Shown here: piece after piece, positions 1-6,858 of the stretch | Layout of the letters: every line of letters starts with the position of its first letter | Position numbering within the stretch: position 1 is the first letter of the stretch | Origin: an uncultured Johnsonella sp. | GTDB lineage: Bacteria > Bacillota > Clostridia > Lachnospirales > Lachnospiraceae | NCBI GenBank assembly: GCA_905373785.1 | Contig: CAJPUK010000106.1 | Coordinates: forward strand, 1 to 7,348 | Direction of reading: 5' to 3' | Length of the DNA: 7,348 nucleotides | The notes under the pieces: model-generated | What the model was told of the DNA's origin: nothing | Seen by the model: the letters and a program-made list of their open reading frames with translations, nothing else | Databases searched by the model: none | Program-made: the position numbers and the translations under genes

Positions 1-314
1 AAGTTATTATATGAGTTAGCAAAATAGAACTTCATAGTTCTTGACTCAATTTTAGGAAAGGCTGTATATATACTTATCTCCTGATGCCCCAAATTATTCT
101 CCCATATCCCTTCAAATACCTTAAGCAGTGAGACTTCATTGCCCAAAGGCATATAGCCGTAGACATAAAGTTCCTTCGGCTTGTATTTTTTAATGTAATT
201 ATCTATATATTTTATTACAGACTCACTTATTCTTTGGCTTGCCTCATTGACATAATTTTTATCCAAATTATTCCTTAAGGAAATATATTTACTTCTGAGT
301 TCGCACTTATTCAT
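1..314 (-). CDS. 5-formyltetrahydrofolate cyclo-ligase, N-terminal part (runs off left edge)
   Basis: I translated this reading frame directly from the minus strand; 104 residues are visible and the frame is still open at base 1. The family (5-FCL/MTHFS, YgfA-like, EC 6.3.3.2) converts 5-formyl-THF to 5,10-methenyl-THF with ATP in the cytosol, returning stored folate to one-carbon metabolism. Visible family signatures are an N-terminal basic LRSKYISLR stretch (residues 6-14), the substrate-site motif YMPLGNEV (residues 54-61, with the conserved Glu60), and a PKIESRTMKFY block (residues 87-97). Family members are usually about 180-200 residues, so roughly the C-terminal half, including the glycine-rich ATP-binding loop, lies outside. 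The ATG at 314-312 overlaps the 3' end of the DUF896 gene by 8 bases, and a weak GGCGGTG lies six bases upstream of it, inside that gene. This suggests translational coupling. The assignment rests on motif recognition, not on a search. Confidence 0.85.
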   Translation of the reverse strand, partial: MNKCELRSKYISLRNNLDKNYVNEASQRISESVIKYIDNYIKKYKPKELYVYGYMPLGNEVSLLKVFEGIWENNLGHQEISIYTAFPKIESRTMKFYFANSYNN

Positions 315-528
315 TTTTTACACCGCCAAATTTTTTCCCAAGATCGGTGATACTTCCGTCTTTCTCAACTATAGAGATGTTGTTAAGCTCTGCTCTTAAA
401 TTCTTTTTTATTATATTAATATATTCCCTGCGGAGTTTTTGCTGTTCAATTTTTTCTTCTTCTGTAAGCCCTTCTTCCTTGGACTTTTTTGCCAAGGCAT
501 TGATACGCTCTATTAACTTTTCGTCCAT
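307..528 (-). CDS. DUF896 (UPF0291, YnzC-family) small protein
   Basis: A 73-residue, highly charged helical protein matching the DUF896/YnzC family. The family core, INALAKKSKEEGLTEEEK followed by EQQKLRREYI, forms a two-helix hairpin in known members, and is followed by a basic stretch and a short IVEKDGSITDLGKKF tail. Its biochemical function is not established; B. subtilis YnzC belongs to an SOS-regulated operon, but no LexA-type box is evident here. The frame opens with GTG then ATG. AAGGAGG at 540-534 lies only two bases from the GTG but five bases from the ATG at 528, so I start the gene at the ATG. It begins 25 bases after the stop of the FAD-dependent dehydrogenase and overlaps the folate cyclo-ligase start by 8 bases, so the three genes look like one transcriptional unit. 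Confidence 0.88.
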   Translation of the reverse strand: MDEKLIERINALAKKSKEEGLTEEEKIEQQKLRREYINIIKKNLRAELNNISIVEKDGSITDLGKKFGGVKNE

Positions 529-533
529 CACTT

Positions 534-540
534 CCTCCTT
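534..540 (-). promoter_or_regulatory. Ribosome binding site deciding the DUF896 start
   Basis: The minus strand reads AAGGAGG followed by AAGTG and then ATG. The near-perfect Shine-Dalgarno sequence has five-base spacing to the ATG at 528, but only two bases to the in-frame GTG at 531, which argues against the GTG as the start. Confidence 0.75.
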
Positions 541-553
541 GATTACATCTTGC

Positions 554-2158
554 CTATGAATTTATCAAATTACTATTGTACTTCGATATTATCGCTTCTG
601 CAACCTTTAATCCGTCCATGGCTGCCGAACTTATACCTCCGGCATATCCGGCACCCTCCCCGCAAGGGTAAATTCCCCTTACGGAAGCCTCCAAATTCTC
701 ATCTCTTACAATTCGTATCGGTGAAGAGGTTCGGCTTTCAATGGCGGCAAGTATGGCATCTTCTCTTGCAAAGCCTTGTATCTTTTTATCAAAGGCTGCA
801 AATGCTTCTTTTAATGCCAAAACTATAAAGTCGGGTAAAATCTTATCTAAGCGACAAAAAGTGTATTTTCCCTTAAAACAGGGCTTAGTTTCTCCAAGTG
901 CCACACTTTCCCTGCCCTTGATAAAATCGCCCAAAAGTTGCACGGGTATGAAAGAATCTCCTGCCTTATAACAAATGCTCTCAAGTTCTTTTTGAAAATA
1001 CATACCTGCAAGCGGAGTCTTATCAGAAAAGTCCTTAGCGTCAACAGTAACTATAATGGCAGAATTGGCACTTTCACTTTTTCTGTCATGGTAGCTCATA
1101 CCGTTGATTGCAAGCCTTCCTTTTTCGGTAGAGGCATTGACCACATAACCTCCGGGACACATACAAAAAGAATACACCCCTCTGGCAGCACTTGACTTTG
1201 TTGTTAATTTATACGAAGCTGTCGGAAGTAGTTCCGCAGCTTCCTTGCCATATTGGGATATGTTGATCATGCTTTGAGGATGCTGTACCCTAAGTCCCAC
1301 TGCAAAAGATTTCGCCTCTATATTAAGTTTTTTTTCATATAAAAGTTCGAAAGTATCCCTTGCACTGTGTCCTATGGCAAGTACCAATACCCGGCAATCA
1401 AGTATTTCTCCATTATTTAATTTTATACTTTGTAAATGCCCGTCTTTATAGTTAATATCTTCAAGCTTGCTTGAAAATCTTACTTCTCCGCCAAGCCTTA
1501 TTATCTCTTCTCTTATATTTTTAATAATACCCTTAAGTAAGTCGGTACCTATATGTGGTTTAGGATCTGTAAGTATATCTTTTGGGGCGTTAAACTTAAC
1601 TAAAGTTTTAAGCATTTCGTTGTTCCTGCCGGACTTGTCCTTTACCAAGGTATTAAGCTTTCCGTCACTGAAAGTACCGGCTCCACCCTCACCGAAGGAT
1701 ACGTTTGACTCGGTATTAAGCTCATTTTCTTCCCAAAACTTGTTCACGCTGAGAGTTCTTTTGTCTATATCCTCTCCACGCTCTATAACTATAGGCTTAA
1801 AACCGCATCTTGCAAGTGATAGGGCGGCAAAGATACCTGCCGGACCAAAGCCTGCTACCACCGGTCTGTGCTTTAGGATTATACCTCCTTGTTGCGGTAA
1901 GGTATAGGAACTTTCTTCATATTTTGATATATTAATACTTCCGGAAAGCTTTTTTAAAAGCTTAGTCTCTTCTTTGACCTCTACCGCCAATGAGTATACA
2001 TATTTTACATCTTCTTTTTTTCTTGCATCTATTGATTTTTTTATTATACTAAACCCGATTATATCCGCTTGCCTTACCTTAAGTTCCTTGGCAATTTTTT
2101 TAAGTAAATCTTCTTTACTCTTATATATGGATATACTAAGGCTACTAATTTGTATCAT
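554..2158 (-). CDS. FAD-dependent dehydrogenase, COG2509 family
   Basis: A 534-residue cytosolic flavoprotein of the uncharacterised COG2509 group. Residues 1-90 form the family's N-terminal ferredoxin-like region. The dinucleotide-binding beta-alpha-beta unit begins at GFGPAG (103-108) and ends at the acidic Glu126 in VIERG, which normally contacts the adenosine ribose of FAD. Next comes the family-typical GEGGAGTFSDGKL (156-168), and near the C-terminus YPCGEGAGYAGG (497-508), the second FAD-binding segment. The length is normal for the family and no disruption is seen. The natural substrate is unknown, so none is proposed. The ATG at 2158 has GAGG six bases upstream (2168-2165); the stop is TAG. 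It follows a 168-base gap containing a long RNA hairpin (separate entry), and the DUF896 gene follows after 25 bases. A second, distinct flavoprotein gene lies just upstream. Confidence 0.9.
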   Translation of the reverse strand: MIQISSLSISIYKSKEDLLKKIAKELKVRQADIIGFSIIKKSIDARKKEDVKYVYSLAVEVKEETKLLKKLSGSINISKYEESSYTLPQQGGIILKHRPVVAGFGPAGIFAALSLARCGFKPIVIERGEDIDKRTLSVNKFWEENELNTESNVSFGEGGAGTFSDGKLNTLVKDKSGRNNEMLKTLVKFNAPKDILTDPKPHIGTDLLKGIIKNIREEIIRLGGEVRFSSKLEDINYKDGHLQSIKLNNGEILDCRVLVLAIGHSARDTFELLYEKKLNIEAKSFAVGLRVQHPQSMINISQYGKEAAELLPTASYKLTTKSSAARGVYSFCMCPGGYVVNASTEKGRLAINGMSYHDRKSESANSAIIVTVDAKDFSDKTPLAGMYFQKELESICYKAGDSFIPVQLLGDFIKGRESVALGETKPCFKGKYTFCRLDKILPDFIVLALKEAFAAFDKKIQGFAREDAILAAIESRTSSPIRIVRDENLEASVRGIYPCGEGAGYAGGISSAAMDGLKVAEAIISKYNSNLINS

Positions 2159-2170
2159 AACCTACCTCGT

Positions 2171-2198
2171 TTTATATGGTACAAACCCGAACTGTCAA
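2171..2198 (-). promoter_or_regulatory. Possible sigma-A promoter upstream of the COG2509 gene
   Basis: The minus strand has a perfect TTGACA (2198-2193), a 16-base spacer and TATAAA (2176-2171). The expected transcript start is about base 2164, which would leave only about six leader bases and cut into the GAGG ribosome binding site. The -35 box also lies within the hairpin. Either transcripts are nearly leaderless or the match is fortuitous, so confidence is low. Confidence 0.25.
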
Positions 2199-2224
2199 AT
2201 ATTTAACTTGACCGGGCTTACACC
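2178..2224 (-). ncRNA. Long imperfect hairpin in the leader of the COG2509 gene; candidate cis-acting RNA
   Basis: On the minus strand GGTGTAAGCCCG (2224-2213) pairs over all 12 positions with CGGGTTTGTACC (2189-2178), three pairs being G-U. Inside it, GTCAAGT (2212-2206) pairs with ATTTGAC (2200-2194) over seven positions, one being G-U, around a five-base TAAAT loop. A four-base bulge AGTT (2193-2190) sits on the 3' side. On the plus strand the four wobble pairs become A-C mismatches, so the fold favours minus-strand RNA, the direction of the neighbouring genes. No U-tract follows (ATATAAAACG), so it is not an intrinsic terminator. The GAGG ribosome binding site lies nine bases beyond the stem. 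I do not recognise a known riboswitch class. It could be a leader control element, an RNA processing or stability site, or part of an intergenic repeat. Confidence 0.5.
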
Positions 2225-2326
2225 TCACAATTCCTGCGGTTTTTTGTTTATAGCGTTATTTAAGCCGTGTACCTTTGTTTCGCATATAAAGCCGAAAGTA
2301 TTATTTGACTTTTCAGTCGGTTAATC

Positions 2327-3529
2327 TTATCCGGATATACTCTTTGCTGCCAAATATCCGCTTGCCCATGCCCAATGCAGATTATATCCTCCACAAATAC
2401 CGTCTACATCAAGCACTTCTCCGGCAAAATATATATTTTTTTGAAAACTCGATTCCATAGTCTTAAGATTAACATCGCTAAGAGCAACTCCACCCGTACT
2501 GACCTGTGCCCTTAAAAATCCCGCACTTTCTTTTATTAAATATTTACAATCGGAAACCTTAGAGACTATTTTCTTAATCTCTTGAACTTTAACAAGAGCA
2601 TTCATGTCAAGCTTAAGTTCACTAAGCAACTCTTCCCAGAGTTTATTATTAATAAGACCGTTTCCAAAGTCTTTCCATGTGTAATTTTTTAATATTTTAT
2701 GCCTTTTAGTAAAAAAATCAAGTTTGTCATGTACTGAGGGTAAAAAATCTATTCCAAGTTCTACTTTTTGTCCTTCATCCAAGGCTCTTGAAATATGCCT
2801 GCTCAATTGAAAAATAACAATTCCCGAAAGATAGTTCTTGCTAAATTGCAACTCTCCAAACTCTGTAGAATATAAGCTGTCGTTTATATATAAGGCTACC
2901 TTAGACTTTACTCTCACACCTTCGGTTTTTTTAAGTCTTTTTATCTCAAAAGGCACTACCGGACAAAGTGCGGAAAGCGGCTTTACTATCTTATAAGTTT
3001 GTTTTTTGAGTACCGGATATAAGCTGTCATTATAATTAAGCTCCAAACCGGCAAGCCCTCCGCAACTTATAAGTACGGAGTCGTAAGTATAACTCCTATC
3101 TTTACTTTTTAATTTAATACACTTACTATATTCAATGTCAACTATATTACTTTCAGAAATCACTTTTACGGACAGTTCCCTGATTTTAAGTTCCAAAGCA
3201 TTTAATATCGAACTTGCCTGCTCGGACATTGGATATATATAAGAATTTTTATTAATAGGCTCTATACCTATGCTTTTAAAAAACTCTATACATTTTTCAA
3301 AGTCAAAATCCTGTAAGATTTTTTTTAAGTTTTCATCCTTACTGTGATAATATTTTACATCAATATCCGAATTTGTATAATTGCACCTGCCGTTGCCTGT
3401 AGCCAAAATTTTTTTGCCGGGTCTTTGATTTTTTTCATGTATAGTGACATCTATATTATTATTAAGTAATTTTATATTAACAGCCGCCATCATACCGGCA
3501 GCTCCCCCTCCTATAATACCTACTCTCAT
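2327..3529 (-). CDS. HI0933-family (YhiN/YtfP-like) FAD-binding flavoprotein
   Basis: A 400-residue flavoprotein of the HI0933 family, often auto-named aminoacetone oxidase family FAD-binding enzyme or NAD(P)/FAD-dependent oxidoreductase. The FAD-binding Rossmann unit starts at residue 4 with IIGGGAAG (5-12) and ends near Glu32. The strongly conserved RPGKKILATGNGRCNYTN follows at residues 36-53. CGGLAG marks the middle of the protein, and the C-terminal GEVLDVDGICGGYN with LHWA (370-387) closes the FAD site. The length equals the family norm. The physiological substrate is unknown; a redox role in the cytosol is all the family supports. The ATG at 3529 has AGAGG four bases upstream and starts 17 bases after the flippase stop codon, so it should share that transcript. 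A 168-base gap follows. Confidence 0.9.
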   Translation of the reverse strand: MRVGIIGGGAAGMMAAVNIKLLNNNIDVTIHEKNQRPGKKILATGNGRCNYTNSDIDVKYYHSKDENLKKILQDFDFEKCIEFFKSIGIEPINKNSYIYPMSEQASSILNALELKIRELSVKVISESNIVDIEYSKCIKLKSKDRSYTYDSVLISCGGLAGLELNYNDSLYPVLKKQTYKIVKPLSALCPVVPFEIKRLKKTEGVRVKSKVALYINDSLYSTEFGELQFSKNYLSGIVIFQLSRHISRALDEGQKVELGIDFLPSVHDKLDFFTKRHKILKNYTWKDFGNGLINNKLWEELLSELKLDMNALVKVQEIKKIVSKVSDCKYLIKESAGFLRAQVSTGGVALSDVNLKTMESSFQKNIYFAGEVLDVDGICGGYNLHWAWASGYLAAKSISG

Positions 3530-3546
3530 ACAACCTCTTTTAACTC

Positions 3547-5232
3547 TTACATCAAATGTAATTTTCTAAACAATCTGTATACTTTCTTGCCTTTGGGCAT
3601 TGCTAAAATCTCTTTTTTTCTCAATACTTTAAATTTTACAAGAAAAAGAGGGTAAGTAATTATAGCTACCATAAAAGGTATAACAATATAGATAAGATTA
3701 ATGCGTTTACTTATTGAACCCATATCAGAACCAAAAATAAATTGCAAGCCCCTGTAACTTAAATAAGTCATTATACCCATTAATATACCGGGTATAAGTG
3801 TAATAATATATGAGCGTATTACATCCTCCTTATATCCCAGAGTTTTTCTTACCGAAATAGAGTTAAGTACACACATAGACAGTCCAAACACTATATGTGA
3901 GTATATAAGGGCAAATACTCCCATTTTAAATATATACAAAAAGGCAAATAAAGTTGCCAAATGTATTATTAGAGAAGCTACTGCATTTTTCAAAGGTTTT
4001 GACATACGTCCGCTTCCCTGTAATATACCGTTACTGACTGTCGAAAGTGAGAAAAATATTACAGCAAATGCACCGTGTTGTATAAGCTCTATAGCTCCTA
4101 AATCTTTTGGAAAGATAAGGTGTACAATAGGAGCTGCAAGTATTGCCAGTCCTATACTTGAAGGCACGGCAACTATCATAGAAAACTTTATGGCTATTTT
4201 GATTTTTCTATGTATACTCTTCATATCTCTTGCTGCCATATGTCTTGATATATTAGGTATCAATGAAGATGAGAGGGCATTTGATATCGCTATCGGAAGA
4301 TTTATAAGTAGAATGTATGTTCCTGAATACAGCCCGTACAATCCGGCTGCCTCTTTTTCTATCTCTTTAACTCCCTTTCCTGCCGCCTTTCCAAAAAATT
4401 CCACAGCTCGTGTAAATACTCCGACATCTATAATTCCGTTTATATTATATACGGCAGTGGCAAAAATCACGGGCAATACCGTTAAAACCAGGTTACGGGT
4501 GATTTTACCGTAACTGTCAACTCTTCTGCTTTTTTCCAGTCTAAGCTCCTTAGTTCTTCGTCTGCCATAAAAAGCGAATATAAGCAATAAGAGCAACAAA
4601 GCAAAAAAAGCTCCCATTCCGGTACCAAGGGTTCCTCCGGCGGCACCATATACAGGCACCATGGCACTATTGCCCTGTTTTAAGGCAAGCTGACACAGAT
4701 AATAAGCCGAACCTACGCTTACTACGGCATTGACGATCTGCTCTATAATTTGCGATATAGCAGTGGGTACCATATTGCCGTAAGCTTGATAGTAACCTCT
4801 GTAAACTCCGAGATAGGCCATTACCCATATTGTAGGTGCCAAAACTTTAATAGCCAAATTACTATATGGTATCTTGAGTACCACTGCGGAAAAATAATCC
4901 GCACCGAAATAAGCCGCAGCCGAACCTATAAAACCTACTATGGTCGCATATATTAAAGCCAGACTGAAAATACGCTGCGCATTTCTGTACTCGCCCATAC
5001 TTAGCTTATAAGACATCATTTTACTTACAGCCAAAGGAAGACTGTATGAGGATACTAAAAGTATAATTTGATACATATTATAAGCTGCCGCATAGTATCC
5101 CTGCCCTACCTTACCTATAATATTTATTAGAGGAACACGATATGCCAAGCCTATAACCCTAACAAGTATACCTGCAAAGGCAAGTAAACTTCCCTGTATC
5201 ACAAAATTATTGTTCTTACTGTTTTTTTTCAT
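3547..5232 (-). CDS. SpoVB/MurJ-like lipid-linked precursor flippase (MOP superfamily)
   Basis: A 561-residue polytopic membrane protein with, by eye, about 14 hydrophobic segments, as expected of MATE/MOP flippases of the SpoVB-like group (B. subtilis SpoVB and YtgP/MurJ). Members move lipid-linked cell-wall or polysaccharide precursors outward across the cytoplasmic membrane. The first segment carries the conserved Arg25 and Arg32 within RVIGLAYRVPL. LGVYRGYYQAYGNMVPTAIS (141-160) followed by EQIVN is the typical second motif. A cationic cytoplasmic loop, YGRRRTKELRLEKSRR, covers residues 222-237. The tail, MPKGKKVYRLFRKLHL, is basic and cytoplasmic. The ATG at 5232 has AGGAG four bases upstream, and the gene begins 24 bases after the ybeY stop codon. 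Whether it is the vegetative lipid II flippase, a sporulation paralogue or a capsule exporter cannot be decided from sequence alone; the housekeeping context mildly favours a vegetative role. Confidence 0.88.
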   Translation of the reverse strand: MKKNSKNNNFVIQGSLLAFAGILVRVIGLAYRVPLINIIGKVGQGYYAAAYNMYQIILLVSSYSLPLAVSKMMSYKLSMGEYRNAQRIFSLALIYATIVGFIGSAAAYFGADYFSAVVLKIPYSNLAIKVLAPTIWVMAYLGVYRGYYQAYGNMVPTAISQIIEQIVNAVVSVGSAYYLCQLALKQGNSAMVPVYGAAGGTLGTGMGAFFALLLLLLIFAFYGRRRTKELRLEKSRRVDSYGKITRNLVLTVLPVIFATAVYNINGIIDVGVFTRAVEFFGKAAGKGVKEIEKEAAGLYGLYSGTYILLINLPIAISNALSSSLIPNISRHMAARDMKSIHRKIKIAIKFSMIVAVPSSIGLAILAAPIVHLIFPKDLGAIELIQHGAFAVIFFSLSTVSNGILQGSGRMSKPLKNAVASLIIHLATLFAFLYIFKMGVFALIYSHIVFGLSMCVLNSISVRKTLGYKEDVIRSYIITLIPGILMGIMTYLSYRGLQFIFGSDMGSISKRINLIYIVIPFMVAIITYPLFLVKFKVLRKKEILAMPKGKKVYRLFRKLHLM

Positions 5233-5256
5233 ACATCTCCTAAAATAAAGTCCAAT

Positions 5257-5745
5257 CTATCTTTTATAATCGTTAAGCTCCAGTATTTCTTTTTGTTTGG
5301 ACTCCATTACAAGTCTTTCTTCTTCTTCCATATGGTCATAACCGAGTAGATGCAACATACTGTGTACAAGGAGGAAGGCAAATTCCCTTTCCTTACTATG
5401 CCCGTACTCTTTAGCCTGTGCTGTTACCTTTTCTGCAGATATAACTATATCTCCGAGCAAAAGCTCGCCGCTCTCCGGATTAAATGCCGAATCATCCAGG
5501 TTGTCAAAATCAGCCGCCTTTTCATATTGATACATCGGAAATGAAAGCACATCCGTTGCTTTATCTATATTTCTGTATGTTTTATTTATTTTCTGTATTT
5601 CTTTATCATCAACTACAGTTACCGAAACTTCAGCCTCATAAGGGCAGTTTTCATAGTCCAGAGCAGCCACAACCATTTGCCTTATAATATCCTCATAGGG
5701 TATATCAAGTTCTATGTCAGTTTCATAGCTTATGTCAATGGTCAT
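5257..5745 (-). CDS. ybeY: Endoribonuclease YbeY (rRNA maturation factor)
   Basis: A 162-residue UPF0054 protein. YbeY is a metal-dependent single-strand RNase needed for 16S rRNA 3'-end maturation and 70S ribosome quality control. The zinc-binding H-x3-H-x5-H signature is complete: His128, His132 and His138 in HSMLHLLGYDH. The conserved NKTYRNIDKATDVLSFP block (54-70) includes Arg58, which corresponds to the catalytically important arginine of E. coli YbeY, and LLLGDIVIS (95-103) precedes the active site. The length is normal. The ATG lies one base after the phoH TAA, with its AGAGGTGG ribosome binding site inside the end of phoH, so translation is probably coupled. phoH-ybeY adjacency is widespread in bacteria. 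In many Bacillota dgkA, cdd or era follow; here a flippase gene follows instead. Confidence 0.96.
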   Translation of the reverse strand: MTIDISYETDIELDIPYEDIIRQMVVAALDYENCPYEAEVSVTVVDDKEIQKINKTYRNIDKATDVLSFPMYQYEKAADFDNLDDSAFNPESGELLLGDIVISAEKVTAQAKEYGHSKEREFAFLLVHSMLHLLGYDHMEEEERLVMESKQKEILELNDYKR

Positions 5746-5746
5746 A

Positions 5747-6757
5747 TTACCACCTCTGTCTTCTTAATCCGCTTTTATTGTTATTATTTTCCGTATTTTT
5801 ATTCTTTTTCTCATATACATCGTAGGCTTCTACTATTTTTTGTACTAAAGGATGTCTTACCACATCCTGACTCGTAAGATTACAAATTGCTATATCATCG
5901 ATTTTAGCAAGTACCCTAAGAGCAACATCAAGCCCTGATACAAAGTCCTGCGGAAGGTCTTTTTGTGTCCTGTCTCCGGTAATTACAGCCTTGGAGCCGA
6001 AACCTATACGGGTAAGAAACATCTTCATCTGTGCCGGGGTCGTATTCTGTGCCTCATCAAGTATAATAAAAGCGTTATCCAGGGTTCTTCCTCTCATGTA
6101 GGCAAGCGGAGCTACCTCTATAAGTCCTTTTTCATGGTTACTTATGTAGGTTTCAGCCCCCATTATCTGATACAAGGCATCATACAAGGGTCTTAGGTAG
6201 GGGTCTATCTTACTTTGCAGATCTCCCGGCAAAAATCCCAGTCTCTCACCTGCCTCTATAGCCGGTCTTGTAAGTATTATCCTTCCGACTTCTCCGTCTT
6301 TAAAAGCCTGTATAGCCATAGCCATGGCAAGATAAGTCTTCCCTGTACCGGCAGGACCTACTCCGAAAGTTATCATTTTATTTCTTATCGCATCGACATA
6401 TTCCTTTTGCCCAAGAGTCTTAGGCTTAACCGATTTGCCGTTTACGGTTCTTGCTATTATGTCCTTATCTATTTCAAGCATCTTATCTTGTGCTTCCGAA
6501 TAAGACAGAGCTATTGCATAGTCGACATTTTGCTCCGTGATCACATTGCCCCTTTTGGAAAGTTCAAGCAAGGTGGAAAATATAGACTTTGCCCTTAAAA
6601 CCTGTGTTTCAGGACCTATAATTTTTATACTTCCGTCCCTTGTTATAATGCTGACATGCAAAGTCTTTTCTATTTTTTTAAGAAAGGAATCCAATTCACC
6701 GGAAATATTCTTTTCATCTTCCAAAGGTACATCTATAATATTTTCTATAATACTCAA
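5747..6757 (-). CDS. phoH: PhoH-like ATPase (PhoH/PhoL)
   Basis: Residue numbers below are for the longest possible frame (340 residues from a GTG at 6769); the proposed protein starts four residues later and has 336. PhoH-like proteins are P-loop ATPases, related to the helicase superfamily 1 fold, linked to RNA metabolism. An N-terminal KH-like domain (about 25-80) is followed by Walker A GPAGTGKT (138-145, Lys144), Walker B FIILDEAQ (234-241, Asp238 and Glu239), TGDRTQKDLP (264-273) and the arginine-containing VVRHPLV (303-309). The tail is asparagine- and lysine-rich. I set the start at TTG (6757-6755), because GGAGG at 6767-6763 lies five bases upstream of it, whereas the GTG at 6769 is itself part of that ribosome binding site and is preceded at once by an in-frame TAG. 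It is the first gene of the run after the rpsU terminator and is followed one base later by ybeY. Confidence 0.94.
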   Translation of the reverse strand: MSIIENIIDVPLEDEKNISGELDSFLKKIEKTLHVSIITRDGSIKIIGPETQVLRAKSIFSTLLELSKRGNVITEQNVDYAIALSYSEAQDKMLEIDKDIIARTVNGKSVKPKTLGQKEYVDAIRNKMITFGVGPAGTGKTYLAMAMAIQAFKDGEVGRIILTRPAIEAGERLGFLPGDLQSKIDPYLRPLYDALYQIMGAETYISNHEKGLIEVAPLAYMRGRTLDNAFIILDEAQNTTPAQMKMFLTRIGFGSKAVITGDRTQKDLPQDFVSGLDVALRVLAKIDDIAICNLTSQDVVRHPLVQKIVEAYDVYEKKNKNTENNNNKSGLRRQRW

Positions 6758-6762
6758 TACTA

Positions 6763-6767
6763 CCTCC
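6763..6767 (-). promoter_or_regulatory. Ribosome binding site deciding the phoH start
   Basis: The minus strand reads GGTGGAGGTAGTATTG. The GGAGG is five bases from the TTG at 6757. The upstream in-frame GTG overlaps the GGAGG and cannot use it, so TTG is the best supported initiation codon. Confidence 0.7.
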
Positions 6768-6807
6768 ACCTAAATAAAGTATTCTATAAGTAATTTTTTT
6801 AAGATTT

Positions 6808-6816
6808 TTTATAACA
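6808..6816 (-). promoter_or_regulatory. Candidate extended -10 promoter for the phoH operon
   Basis: Just downstream of the rpsU terminator the minus strand reads TGTTATAAA, a TGn extended -10 element differing from the rpsU promoter's TGTTATAAT in the last base. I find no convincing -35 box 16-18 bases upstream; those positions lie in the terminator stem. The predicted transcript start near base 6801 would give a leader of about 40 bases before the TTG. A second weak -10-like TATAGA lies at 6788-6783. Confidence 0.35.
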
Positions 6817-6818
6817 TG

Positions 6819-6849
6819 AAAAATTCCCAACCTTATACAGGTCGGGAAT
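6819..6849 (-). terminator. Intrinsic terminator of rpsU
   Basis: On the minus strand ATTCCCGACCT (6849-6839) pairs with AGGTTGGGAAT (6833-6823) over 11 positions with one G-U pair, around a five-base GTATA loop. Four more T residues (6822-6819) follow directly, extending the TT run. It starts nine bases after the rpsU stop codon. It lacks a T-tract on the plus strand, so it is directional. Confidence 0.9.
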
Positions 6850-6858
6850 ACATATGCA

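Larger units (their letters stand above)
2159..2326 (-). other. 168-base intergenic region between the two flavoprotein genes
   Basis: This is by far the longest gap in the phoH-to-cyclo-ligase stretch. Besides the hairpin at 2178-2224, it contains a small GACT-GAAA-AGTC stem just after the HI0933 stop codon (no U-tract, so a poor terminator) and an inverted GGTACA/TGTACC pair at 2178-2183 and 2268-2273 bracketing 96 bases. No open frame on the minus strand here exceeds a few codons with a ribosome binding site. It most likely separates two transcription units. Confidence 0.5.

Noticed and set aside
1467..1907. Plus-strand 146-codon frame, the longest on that strand.
   Set aside because: It lies entirely antisense to the conserved FAD-binding part of the COG2509 gene, whose family motifs are unambiguous.
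2291..2320. Hairpin just after the HI0933 gene stop codon (GACT-GAAA-AGTC, or a bulged CCGA...TCGG stem) as a terminator.
   Set aside because: The stem is only four perfect pairs or needs a large bulge, and only a weak CTTTATAT follows; not convincing as an intrinsic terminator.
1974..2324. Plus-strand 116-codon frame crossing the gap between the flavoprotein genes.
   Set aside because: About half of it is antisense to the COG2509 gene, it has no ribosome binding site, and the rest crosses the hairpin. It is best explained as a chance antisense frame.
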